The notes beneath the pieces were generated by a model. That model did no database searches, was not told the origin of the DNA, and saw only the letters and a program-made list of their open reading frames with translations. Positions 18,829-27,028 of a DNA stretch of 64,000 nt are shown here, one piece after another (within the stretch, counting starts at the first letter, position 1; each line of letters begins with the position of its first letter). A program made the position numbers and the translations under genes. Location of the stretch: NCBI RefSeq assembly GCF_019733355.1, contig NZ_JAIHLQ010000027.1, positions 40,386 through 104,385 of the forward strand. Reading direction: 5' to 3'. This stretch comes from Pseudomonas baetica (GTDB taxonomy: Bacteria; Pseudomonadota; Gammaproteobacteria; Pseudomonadales; Pseudomonadaceae).

Positions 18829-19306
18829 GAACAACGAAGTCGTCGACGAAACCTGGCACCTGCTGCCGAAGGATTTCAACATCGACGAGATCAGCAACTG
18901 CGACGATCTGATCGTGCCACTGCAACTGTGGCGCGAACACAGCCGTATGCTCAAGGCCCGCGACGGCGGCCTGGGTGTATGGCTTGATGCCGACGAAGAG
19001 GCCGAGGAAATCGGTGAAGACGTTGCGCAGTTCCAGGTAATCGCGCTGAACTTCCCGGCGTTCACCGACGGGCGCAACTACTCCAACGCACGCCTGCTGC
19101 GTGACCGTTACGGTTTCAAAGGCGAACTGCGGGCCATCGGTGATGTATTGCGTGACCAACTGTTCTACATGCATCGCTGCGGTTTCGACGCCTTTGCCAT
19201 ACGCCCGGACAAAGACCCGTACGAAGCGCTTGAAGGCCTCAAGGATTTTTCGGTGACCTATCAGGCGGCCACTGACGAACCGCTGCCGCTATTCCGTCGT
19301 CGCTAA
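18812..19306 (+). CDS. DUF934 protein, sulfite-reduction associated
   Basis: 164-residue DUF934 protein, consistently found next to cysI in pseudomonads and annotated as a probable accessory factor in sulfite reduction. The ATG at 18812 overlaps cysI by 17 nt, so translation is probably coupled. Conserved segments are NFPAFTDGRNYSNARLLRDR and GELRAIGDVLRDQLFYMHRC. No catalytic residues are obvious. A strong terminator follows. Confidence 0.9.
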   Translation: MQRIIKNNEVVDETWHLLPKDFNIDEISNCDDLIVPLQLWREHSRMLKARDGGLGVWLDADEEAEEIGEDVAQFQVIALNFPAFTDGRNYSNARLLRDRYGFKGELRAIGDVLRDQLFYMHRCGFDAFAIRPDKDPYEALEGLKDFSVTYQAATDEPLPLFRRR

Positions 19307-19328
19307 ACCTGCGGGTTTGCCGCAGACA

Positions 19329-19360
19329 CAAAAACGCCGGTCAATGACCGGCGTTTTTTT
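19329..19360. terminator. Bidirectional terminator between DUF934 gene and sohB
   Basis: Hairpin aacgccggtcaatgaccggcg is flanked by an A-run and a run of seven T, serving both convergent genes. Confidence 0.9.
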
Positions 19361-19373
19361 ATGCGCGACTGTT

Positions 19374-20405
19374 TTACCAGAAACGTTGCTGGGTCAGACG
19401 ACTCCACCAGCTCAACAGCACGCGATCCACCGAACCGCTAGCCGCCATGCCGATACGCTCTTGCAGGCTTTTACGCTCGGCGTAGTGCAGGTGGTAGACC
19501 TCGGCCTGTTTGGCCTTCTGCGCGAGGTATTCGTCGCTGGTCTTGAGTTCATCAACCAGTTGCTTGTCCAGCGCTGCAACACCAAGCCAGACTTCACCTG
19601 TGGCCACTTCATCGATCGCCAGTTGCGGACGATAGCGAGCGACAAAGTTCTTGAACAACTGATGGGTGATGTCCAGGTCTTCCTGAAACTTCTCGCGGCC
19701 CTTCTCGGTGTTTTCGCCGAACACGGTCAGGGTGCGTTTGTACTCTCCGGCGGTCAGCACTTCAAAGTCGATATCGTGCTTTTTCAGCAAGCGGTTGACG
19801 TTGGGCAACTGCGCGACCACGCCAATCGAGCCAAGGATGGCGAACGGTGCACTGATGATCTTGTCGCCGATGCACGCCATCATGTAGCCGCCGCTGGCCG
19901 CGACCTTGTCGATACACACGGTCAACGGCACGCCGGCTTCACGAATACGGGCCAGTTGCGAGGAGGCCAGACCGTAGCTGTGGACCATGCCGCCACCGCT
20001 TTCCAAACGCAGGACGACTTCGTCCTTGGGTGTGGCGAGTGTCAGCAGCGCGGTGATTTCATGACGCAGGCTTTCGGTGGCCGAAGCCTTGATATCGCCG
20101 TCGAAATCCAGCACGAACACCCGTGGTTTGGCTTCGGGCTTTTTCTTCTGCTTCTTCTCGCTTTTCTCGGACTTGGCCTCGCCCTTGCGCAAGGCCTTGA
20201 GTTGATCCTTGTCGAGCAGCGTTTGCTCAAGGCGCTCACGCAGGCCTTTATAGAAATCATTGAGCTTGCTGACCTGCAACTGACCTGCCGACTTGCGCCG
20301 CCCCTTGCTGCGCAACGCGGCAAAACTGGCGAGCACTACCAGAATGGCGATCACCAGCGTGACGGTCTTGGCCAGGAAACTGGCGTATTCGGTGAAAAAC
20401 TCCAC
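19374..20405 (-). CDS. sohB: Inner-membrane serine protease SohB
   Basis: 343-residue S49-family peptidase related to signal peptide peptidase SppA. It has an N-terminal membrane helix (about 13-31), a charged linker, then the protease domain with nucleophile S171 (AASGGYMMAC) and general base K223 (AGEYKRTLT), the expected Ser-Lys dyad. The active site should face the periplasm. It is a stand-alone gene. Confidence 0.93.
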   Translation of the reverse strand: MEFFTEYASFLAKTVTLVIAILVVLASFAALRSKGRRKSAGQLQVSKLNDFYKGLRERLEQTLLDKDQLKALRKGEAKSEKSEKKQKKKPEAKPRVFVLDFDGDIKASATESLRHEITALLTLATPKDEVVLRLESGGGMVHSYGLASSQLARIREAGVPLTVCIDKVAASGGYMMACIGDKIISAPFAILGSIGVVAQLPNVNRLLKKHDIDFEVLTAGEYKRTLTVFGENTEKGREKFQEDLDITHQLFKNFVARYRPQLAIDEVATGEVWLGVAALDKQLVDELKTSDEYLAQKAKQAEVYHLHYAERKSLQERIGMAASGSVDRVLLSWWSRLTQQRFW

Positions 20406-20609
20406 AGAGACTCCTTAAAACGATGCGTGGATGTAACACACACGCGGGATGGCGCCAGCATACCCATGCGCCGGCTCCTCGACCAGCCGTGAAACCTCTG
20501 GCAACACGCCTGTAACGGGCATTTCAAACAAGCGTATGTTTTTTCATTGACAGCTCCCCATCATCCTCATAACCTCGCCAAACCTTCAACGTACCGGGAA
20601 GACGCGGAC

Positions 20610-21320
20610 GTGGGCAGCATCTATTTGATTCGACATGGCCAGGCCTCCTTTGGTGCAGACGACTATGACGTCCTGTCACCGACCGGCGTGCGCCAGGCAG
20701 AAGTCCTCGGCCAGCACCTCGCTGAACTGGGTATCCGCTTTGACCGCTGCCTCGCGGGTGACCTGCGTCGCCAACAGCACACGGCCACCAGCGCGCTGGA
20801 ACAATTCACCGCGCAAGGCCTGTCGGTACCGATGCTGGAAACCGATTGTGCCTTCAACGAATTCGACGCCGACGCCGTGATCCGCGCCCTGCTCCCGGCC
20901 ATGTTGCCGGACGAACCGGAAGCGCTCGACATCCTGCGCAATGCCGCGCAAAACCGCGGCGAGTTCCAGCGCATTTTCGCTTTGATCATTGAGCGGTGGC
21001 TGGCCGGCACTTACGACCCGCCGGGGCTGGAGAGCTGGCTGGGCTTTGTCGAACGGGTTCAGGCCGGATTGCACCGAATCCTCGAACAAGCTGAAAAGAA
21101 TCAGAAAATCGCCGTGTTCACCTCCGGCGGCACCATCACCGCACTGCTCCACCTCATTACGCAAATGCCTGCGAAACAGGCCTTTGAATTGAACTGGCAA
21201 ATCGTCAACACCTCGCTCAACCAGCTGAAATTCCGCGGTCGCGAGGTGGCTTTGGCTTCCTTCAACAGTCATGCACACCTGCAACTGTTGAAGGCCCCGG
21301 AACTCATCACCTTCCGCTGA
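20610..21320 (+). CDS. Histidine phosphatase family protein
   Basis: Phosphoglycerate-mutase-like protein of 236 aa with the N-terminal catalytic RHG motif (residues 8-10 in SIYLIRHGQASFG) and a later FTSGGTITAL carrying the second conserved region. The GTG at 20610 follows a GGAAGA site and puts RHG at the usual place; a TTG at 20547 would add 21 unusual residues. The substrate is unknown. The SCP2 gene follows 64 nt downstream, possibly in the same transcript. Confidence 0.87.
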   Translation: MGSIYLIRHGQASFGADDYDVLSPTGVRQAEVLGQHLAELGIRFDRCLAGDLRRQQHTATSALEQFTAQGLSVPMLETDCAFNEFDADAVIRALLPAMLPDEPEALDILRNAAQNRGEFQRIFALIIERWLAGTYDPPGLESWLGFVERVQAGLHRILEQAEKNQKIAVFTSGGTITALLHLITQMPAKQAFELNWQIVNTSLNQLKFRGREVALASFNSHAHLQLLKAPELITFR

Positions 21321-21384
21321 GTCCGGATTACTGTGAACCTTGCTGTAATCAACCTGCTCTTATTACCCAAGAAAGGATCGAACC

Positions 21385-21699
21385 ATGACCTCCGTAGCTG
21401 ATGCCGTACAAGCAATGAAAGCCAAGTTCAACCCAGCCGCTGCTGCCGGTCTGGATCTGGTCTTCGGTTTCCGCATCGACGAGACCAAGAACTTCTCGCT
21501 GATCGTCAAGGACAGCACCTGCGAACTGCAAGAAGGCGAGAACCCGGACGCCCAGGTCACTCTGGTGATGGACGGCGAAACCCTGGAAGGCATCGTCGAC
21601 GGTTCGACCGACGGCATGCAAGCATTCATGGGCGGCAAACTGCGCGCTGAAGGCGACATGATGCTGGCGATGAAACTGTCCGAACTGTTCCCGTCGTAA
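21385..21699 (+). CDS. SCP2 sterol-binding domain protein
   Basis: 104-residue single-domain SCP2/sterol carrier fold protein, which binds hydrophobic ligands such as fatty acyl chains in a tunnel. Supporting segments are AGLDLVFGFRID, VTLVMDGETLEGIVDG and MQAFMGGKLRAEGDMMLAMKL. An AAGGA site precedes the ATG. A terminator follows. The physiological ligand is unknown. Confidence 0.92.
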   Translation: MTSVADAVQAMKAKFNPAAAAGLDLVFGFRIDETKNFSLIVKDSTCELQEGENPDAQVTLVMDGETLEGIVDGSTDGMQAFMGGKLRAEGDMMLAMKLSELFPS

Positions 21700-21719
21700 G
21701 ACTACGATTCGGAAAAAAA

Positions 21720-21746
21720 CAAATCCCGCCTTGGTGGCGGGATTTG
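21720..21746. terminator. Terminator after SCP2 gene
   Basis: Perfect stem aaatcccgcc / ggcgggattt with a small loop lies between the SCP2 gene and the convergent island gene. The T-tract is weak on the plus side and stronger on the minus side. Confidence 0.75.
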
Positions 21747-21757
21747 TCGTTTCAGGG

Positions 21758-22285
21758 TCAATGGATGCCGGCGGCGTCCAGCGCCTTGAAGACCTGCCGA
21801 TCGGCAACCTGGGGCTCACTGTCGGGGTACATCAACTGAACGCCGCCTCCGGGAAGGATTTCAGCGGTTTGCGCATCACGCGCGAAGGTGATGACATACC
21901 GCTCCCCCTGATACTTCAAGTAGATATTGTAATAATCCTGCGGCTGATCCGGTGCTGCGAAAGCACTGTAACGATAGCGGGGGCTTGGCACCGGCATCGG
22001 AGGATCCTTTCGCAACGACTCTCCACCCACGTCAGGATTCGCAGACTCCAAGGCCACAATCGCCGTAGCGACCAATTCATCGTTGTTTGCCGATACCAGA
22101 AGTAAAGTCAGGGTGCGTTGCAAGGTAACGGAGCTGACTTCGCCATTCACAACATCACGACGGTACATGCCGTTGTGAAACCACTTAGAGGCGTCAAAGC
22201 GGTTTTCTTCCTGGCTCCAATCGCCGTAATACATTAGAAGGGAGCACAAATTGAATAAGGGCTGGCACTGCGCGTAAGCGCCCAA
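21758..22285 (-). CDS. Putative immunity protein, paralogue 2
   Basis: Up to 175 aa, clearly related to the neighbouring upstream gene: both share MYYG-W, NRFDA-W, NGMY/SGMY, DPP-P and RFVITF/RYVITFARDAQT. It lacks the N-terminal membrane helix of its paralogue. The start is uncertain: a TTG at 22285 gives the longest form, while the ATG at 22234 begins exactly at the shared MYYGDW block; neither has a strong ribosome-binding site, so the 5' end may be damaged. It lies last in the PAAR-effector array, which is why immunity is proposed. I do not recognise the family. Confidence 0.6.
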   Translation of the reverse strand: MGAYAQCQPLFNLCSLLMYYGDWSQEENRFDASKWFHNGMYRRDVVNGEVSSVTLQRTLTLLLVSANNDELVATAIVALESANPDVGGESLRKDPPMPVPSPRYRYSAFAAPDQPQDYYNIYLKYQGERYVITFARDAQTAEILPGGGVQLMYPDSEPQVADRQVFKALDAAGIH

Positions 22286-22332
22286 TGCCTTTCGATTTAA
22301 TGAACGCAGTGTTCACATTCAACTAACAGCCC

Positions 22333-22938
22333 TTAACGGCGCAGGCTCTGAGCCTCGTCCAGTTCCTTGAATATCCGCACGTAATGCGCATCGGATTCCT
22401 GGTTCGGATAAACCAGTTTTGCACTGTTTTTATCGATCAGCTCTCCCGTTTGCGCATCTCGGCTGAAGGTGATGACAAACCGTTGATTTCCCAGATTCAG
22501 GAACAGGTTATAGAGATCGACTGGCTTGTCCGGCTTGTCGAACTTGCTGATCCAGTACCTGACACGCCCAGTCAGATCCGGTGGGTCGTTGATAAGCGAG
22601 TCGGTATTGACCTGGGGAAAGTCATACTCAAGCGCCACCCCTGCGATGGCGACGAGGTCATCGTTCATGTTCGCCGTAACCGGCAGAGGTTTATTGCGCA
22701 GCATGCTTTCGGCGCTTGCTTCGGCCGGGGTTTCCATGAGACGGCGGCTGTACATTCCGCTTGTAAACCAGCGAGTGGCGTCGAAACGATTATCGTCTGG
22801 ACTCCAGATGCCGTAATACATCATTACTTTCGAGGACATTTCGTCTTCCTTGCCAACGAGATATAGACCCATCAAAACCGCGACGGCCAATAGCCCGATC
22901 GCACGAAAAACCGTTGGTTTTTTTATAGTTGAGGTCAT
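22333..22938 (-). CDS. Putative membrane-anchored immunity protein, paralogue 1
   Basis: 201-residue protein with one N-terminal helix (AIGLLAVAVLMGLYLV) and a polar domain expected in the periplasm. The ATG at 22938 overlaps the effector stop in an ATGA, so the two are translationally coupled, as is usual for effector-immunity pairs. Shared motifs with the downstream gene show duplication. Function as an immunity protein is inferred only from order, coupling and topology. Confidence 0.7.
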   Translation of the reverse strand: MTSTIKKPTVFRAIGLLAVAVLMGLYLVGKEDEMSSKVMMYYGIWSPDDNRFDATRWFTSGMYSRRLMETPAEASAESMLRNKPLPVTANMNDDLVAIAGVALEYDFPQVNTDSLINDPPDLTGRVRYWISKFDKPDKPVDLYNLFLNLGNQRFVITFSRDAQTGELIDKNSAKLVYPNQESDAHYVRIFKELDEAQSLRR

Positions 22939-23852
22939 TTGGCTGGTTTGTATTCGCACAGCTTTTTGGGAACGCCATCCGGTGTATTGCCAGATCGTAC
23001 GCCATGGACAGCCCCCTCAGCGTCTAGGGGATATCCGAGTGTGTCGTTGTAATGTCCCCGTCCTTGAGCTTGTTTCAACAGCGCGGGATCTTTGCTGGCG
23101 GTGCGGTGGGCTGTCAACCGACGCTGGTAATCACTGAGATTCTCGCGGTAGGCACGGCTGGCGGCCTTGTCCGTTTCCTGCTTGGTCGGTGCCTGCTCCA
23201 CCGCGGCACGATCTTCGTTGGTTCCATAGGTCTGGTCATACAGACTGCGCCGAGGAAATGCCCACACGGTTGTTCCAGTGGCATCAGCCATTATTTGCGC
23301 CAGACTGAGTTCAAAGTGCGGGTCTTCATTTTCCGCTACCTTCACGCTCGCGTTGATCCCTAATCCGGTTCGGCATGCGTAGGAATAGATCTTCGCGCCA
23401 TAGGCGAACGCGTCAGGCGTAAACATGCGAGCCTGGGCATCACGTAAACGGTAGCTGTCACGTTTGTCCAGCTCGTACCCCAGTTCTATGCTGCCTACAA
23501 CGCCGTGTGAAAAGAAATCCATTTGCTTGATTTCCCGACTTCTGCGTTTTCGACTCGCGACAAAATCAACCAACTGCGAAATTGAATCGTACTCGCGATA
23601 CTCGGCACCATAACCCTCGGTCACGATCTTTTTGACTTCAGCCAACAGATTTGGGTCGTACTCATCCTTGAAGATCAGAAATGCCCGTTGAATAGAGTAA
23701 CTCGGCGTAGACGGTGGATAGCTTTTGAGCTGACGTATGCCCTGGTTGATGAAGTTCATCATGTTGCCCCGCTGGCCACGAATATTCGCGATAAAACCCA
23801 GGTAGGACGCTCCCACTACCGTCACATAGTCCTGCGCCAGAGTCCCCTTCAC
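22935..23852 (-). CDS. Putative type VI effector with clan CD-like His/Cys dyad
   Basis: The open frame gives 305 aa from a GTG at 23852. A better start is the GTG at 23908, behind TAAGGAAGG and reading MATPKK, but it is one base out of frame across an A8 run at 23890-23897; nine A would join the two parts. The core reads MDFFSHGVVGSIELGY (H116) and about 44 residues later GAKIYSYACRTG (C160), followed by LAQIMADATGTTVWAF. This HG ... AC order and strand pattern resembles clan CD cysteine peptidases and DUF4347-like domains. No signal peptide is visible. It follows a PAAR gene and is coupled to a membrane-anchored partner. Peptidase activity and secretion are inferences. Confidence 0.65.
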   Translation of the reverse strand: MKGTLAQDYVTVVGASYLGFIANIRGQRGNMMNFINQGIRQLKSYPPSTPSYSIQRAFLIFKDEYDPNLLAEVKKIVTEGYGAEYREYDSISQLVDFVASRKRRSREIKQMDFFSHGVVGSIELGYELDKRDSYRLRDAQARMFTPDAFAYGAKIYSYACRTGLGINASVKVAENEDPHFELSLAQIMADATGTTVWAFPRRSLYDQTYGTNEDRAAVEQAPTKQETDKAASRAYRENLSDYQRRLTAHRTASKDPALLKQAQGRGHYNDTLGYPLDAEGAVHGVRSGNTPDGVPKKLCEYKPAK

Positions 23853-23920
23853 TTGCGTCGTCGCGTGTTGATCGTTCGTCTGGCCCTGATTTTTTTTGGC
23901 GTTGCCACGTAAAACCTTCC

Positions 23921-24415
23921 TTAGTAAGCGATACCCAGAGCATCCAGGTGGGCGGCGGCTTCCTTACCCAATGCACGACAATGGAGGTCGGATCGGCAGT
24001 GAACACGCGTACGGCGTTGCCGTGGTTGTCAGTGTGGCCGACAAGGCGTTGGCCGTCTCCGGTTTCGATGCAATAGAGCATATTGGGAATCGCCTCGCCG
24101 GTGGTTTCATCAACCAGTTGGAAGCGTTCGCTGTGTTTGGGCACAGTCACGATAGGCGTGAAGGGTGCGGCGCTGACTTGAGTGCCCACGAACACGTCGC
24201 CAGAGCCGGTGATGATCATACCGCCATGGGCGGTGCCACTGCCGAGAAACGCAATGGGTTGGCCGTTGATCAGGATGTTGCCGATCCCTTCGGTGACCGA
24301 TTCACCGCACGCCGTTGATATTCACGTTGGGCGAACCGCTGGTGCTTGGGTTGGTACCGTGACCGGTCACCGGACAGGCATTGAGATCGCTGAGTCGAGC
24401 GGCTGGTTTTGCCAT
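23921..24415 (-). pseudogene. PAAR-domain protein, frameshifted
   Basis: Starts at ATG 24415 after AAGGAAG with MAKPAARLSDLNACPVTGHG, the opening of a PAAR spike protein. After NVNINGV the frame meets TGA near 24309; the rest continues in another frame as ACGESVTEG, then ILINGQPIAFLGSGTAHGG. Compared with intact PAAR proteins about ten residues seem to be missing between these, suggesting a small deletion at the gcg-tgcg repeat. A C-terminal extension ends in a second shift near 23964, where GGG would need to be GGGG to give HWGKEAAAHLDALGIAY and stop at 23921. PAAR proteins cap the VgrG spike and carry effectors. No VgrG or T6SS gene lies in the window. Sequencing error is possible. Confidence 0.7.
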
Positions 24416-24571
24416 CGTCTACTTCCTTGTATTGGCTAGGGCGCGGAATGTACCGGATCTATACCAGGGGTAAAAGTCTATCGCCGCCTATAAAGGCCGA
24501 ATCTGGCGTAGCGAAGGACGCCGCCAGCAACTCACGGGTATCGGGATGGGCCCGGCAATCGCGTCCGAACC

Positions 24572-25131
24572 TTAGATCCTCGAGCCGCCGCTGCTGAGGA
24601 TTTCGTTACGCTCAATCACCGCCCCGGTCAACGCACTGCCATCGTCCAAAGTGAAATCACGTCGTTCAGCAGTATCGGTCGCCAACTCCCCTGCATCCGG
24701 CAACCCGCCGTAACGCCGCCCGAGCAACCCGGCCAGCAGCACAATACCGAGCACACTCAAACTGCCGCTGATAAATCCACGACTGCTCGACGCCGCATTG
24801 AGGCTCTGCAGCAGACGGTTGCACGGCAACCAACGCAAAGTCGGATCGCACAGCAGGACCAGACTTGCGCCCATTTGTTCGATGACATGCGGATGCTAAG
24901 GATCGGCGGTACGCAAGACATCGAATGCAGCGCACGAGGCTCACGAATGGGAGGCCGGTAGCGCCAAGACCCGTAAAAAGAAGACGCTTCGTCGCCGCGC
25001 AAAACATTGGCTGACAGAACGTTGACCTCGATCACTGGCGCACGGGTGAGACTGATTAATCTTCCGGCTCCATCGAAGGCCAGGGAAGGCTCACCGGGAG
25101 CCTGCGGCTGATCCCATTCAAGGAAGAACTC
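24572..25131 (-). pseudogene. Truncated, broken gene remnant
   Basis: Coding-like sequence without a start: the frame opens right at the HypX start and reads FFLEWDQPQAPGEPSLAF, then VIEVNVLSANVLRGDEASSF and SWRYRPPIREPRAL. It then shifts frame near 24930, meets TAG at about 24897, and resumes with HPHVIEQMGASLVLLCDPTL, a hydrophobic helix (GFISGSLSVLGIVLLAGLLG) and an acidic tail ending at 24572. I believe it is the 3' part of an uncharacterised membrane protein, perhaps from the same secretion-linked island. Family not recognised. Confidence 0.55.
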
Positions 25132-25133
25132 TC

Positions 25134-26852
25134 ATGCGACCACTCAACATCATTCTGCTGTCGTCGGCATTCAACGGTTTGACTCAACGCGCCTGGCTGG
25201 AACTTCGTCAGGCCGGGCATTCGCCCAGTGTCGTGGTGTTTACCGACGAAGCTTCGGTGTGTGAACAGATCGAACGCAGCGGCGCGGATCTGGTGATCTG
25301 TCCGTTCCTCAAGGACCGCGTGCCGCAAGTGCTATGGCGCAACACTGAACGTCCGGTGGTGATTATTCATCCGGGCATCGTCGGCGATCGTGGCGCCAGT
25401 GCGCTGGACTGGGCGATCACCCATGAGCTGTCGAGCTGGGGCGTGACCGCGTTGCAAGCGGTTGAAGAGATGGACGCCGGCCCGGTCTGGGCGACCTGCG
25501 AATTCAACCTGCCGACGGGCCTGCGTAAATCCGAGCTATATAACGGCCGGGTCAGCGACGCGGCGATTCGTTGCATCCGCGAGGTCGTAGAAAAATACGT
25601 CGAAGGTTTTGTACCCGTGTCGGTGGACTACACCGACCCGAAGGTGCGTGGGCGCTTGCAGCCGAACATGAAACAGATCGACCGTAGCTTCAACTGGCAC
25701 GACAGCGCGCACTTCATCAAGCGCTGCATCGACGCGGCGGACGGCCAGCCCGGCGTGCTGGCAAGCCTGGCGGGAGGTCAGTATTACGTGTACGACGCGC
25801 ACCTGGATTCGCGCACGGGCCTGCCCGGCGTAATTCTCGCCGTGCAGGACGATGCCGTGCTGGTCGCGACCGGCGATCAGAGCCTGTGGATCGGCTCGCT
25901 GCGGCGCAAACCGCAGCCTGGCGAAGAAACCTTCAAGCAACCGGCGCGGCATGTGCTGGCCGGGCAATTGGCCGATGTGCCGACGCTCGACAGGTCGATT
26001 GCTACCCAGCCGTTCAGCGACGCGGCCTATCAACCGATTCGTTACCGCGAATCCGGGCATGTCGGCGAACTGACCTTCGAGTTCTACAACGGTGCCATGA
26101 GCACCGAGCAATGCCAACGCTTGGTCCACGCGCTGCGCTGGGCCAAGTCCCGCGACACTCAGGTGTTATTGATCAAGGGCGGACGCGGGAGTTTTTCCAA
26201 CGGTGTGCATTTGAACGTGATTCAGGCCGCGCAGGATCCGGGGGCTGAAGCCTGGGCGAATATTCAGGCAATCGATGATGTCTGTGAGCAATTACTGACG
26301 GCGCGACAACTGGTGGTCAGTGGCGTAACGGGCAGTGCGGGCGCCGGTGGCGTGATGCTCGCGTTGACGGCCGATATCGTCTTTGCCCGGGCCGATATCG
26401 TGCTCAATCCGCATTACAAAAGCATGGGGTTGTACGGCTCCGAATACTGGACTTACAGCCTGCCCCGCGCCGTTGGCCCGGCGATGGCCGAGCAACTGAC
26501 TCAAGCCTGCCTGCCGGTCAGTGCCCACCAGGCCCTGCAACTGGGTATGGTTCAGGAGATCGGCCCGCGTTGCCCGGATGAGTTTTCGCTGTGGCTGCTG
26601 CAACGGGCCAACAGCGTTCTGAGTGACCCGACCTATGCCGCTGTGCGTGAACGCAAGGCCCGGGTTGATCAGATGCTGATCCAGCAATGTCGTGAAAGCG
26701 AGCTGCAGGAGATGCAGGAAGACATGCTCTACAACCGCAGTGGTTTCGCCGAGAAATGCGCCAATTTTGTTTACAAGCGCAAGGCGTGTGGCACGCCAGC
26801 GCGGCTGATCGCGGATTGGGCACGGGGGCATGAGATTGAGCTAACCGACTGA
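25134..26852 (+). CDS. HypX-like formyltransferase / enoyl-CoA hydratase fusion
   Basis: 572-residue two-domain protein. Residues 1 to about 250 form a formyltransferase-like domain with VIIHPGIVGDRGASALDWAI, the HPG signature of HypX/HoxX. Residues about 300-520 form a crotonase domain (GSAGAGGVMLALTADIVFA, MGLYGSEYW). In aerobic hydrogenase producers HypX makes the CO ligand for the NiFe site from formyl-tetrahydrofolate via formyl-CoA. No hydrogenase or other hyp gene is present here, so the role in this organism is open. AAGGAAG lies 8 nt before the ATG. Family assignment is good; function is uncertain. Confidence 0.85.
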   Translation: MRPLNIILLSSAFNGLTQRAWLELRQAGHSPSVVVFTDEASVCEQIERSGADLVICPFLKDRVPQVLWRNTERPVVIIHPGIVGDRGASALDWAITHELSSWGVTALQAVEEMDAGPVWATCEFNLPTGLRKSELYNGRVSDAAIRCIREVVEKYVEGFVPVSVDYTDPKVRGRLQPNMKQIDRSFNWHDSAHFIKRCIDAADGQPGVLASLAGGQYYVYDAHLDSRTGLPGVILAVQDDAVLVATGDQSLWIGSLRRKPQPGEETFKQPARHVLAGQLADVPTLDRSIATQPFSDAAYQPIRYRESGHVGELTFEFYNGAMSTEQCQRLVHALRWAKSRDTQVLLIKGGRGSFSNGVHLNVIQAAQDPGAEAWANIQAIDDVCEQLLTARQLVVSGVTGSAGAGGVMLALTADIVFARADIVLNPHYKSMGLYGSEYWTYSLPRAVGPAMAEQLTQACLPVSAHQALQLGMVQEIGPRCPDEFSLWLLQRANSVLSDPTYAAVRERKARVDQMLIQQCRESELQEMQEDMLYNRSGFAEKCANFVYKRKACGTPARLIADWARGHEIELTD

Positions 26853-26875
26853 TCTTCACCGTTCATGGTGTCCCA

Positions 26876-26967
26876 ATCGCTGGCAAGCCAGACTCCCACA
26901 GGATCGACTGGCGCCCACATGCCTGTGTGCGACCACGACACCGTTGGGGGCTGGCTTACCAGCGATG
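26876..26967. repeat. Inverted REP-like repeat
   Basis: atcgctggcaagccagactc at the left and gggggctggcttaccagcgat at the right are imperfect inverted copies. This is a second REP type ('cgctggcaagccag'), also seen at 30256-30345. It lies between the HypX-like gene and the LysR gene. Confidence 0.8.
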
Positions 26968-27028
26968 ATCGATGACGCGGTAGCCAGAGGGCCCTTACAA
27001 TGCGCCCACCTCAAACACCGGCCCGCCC

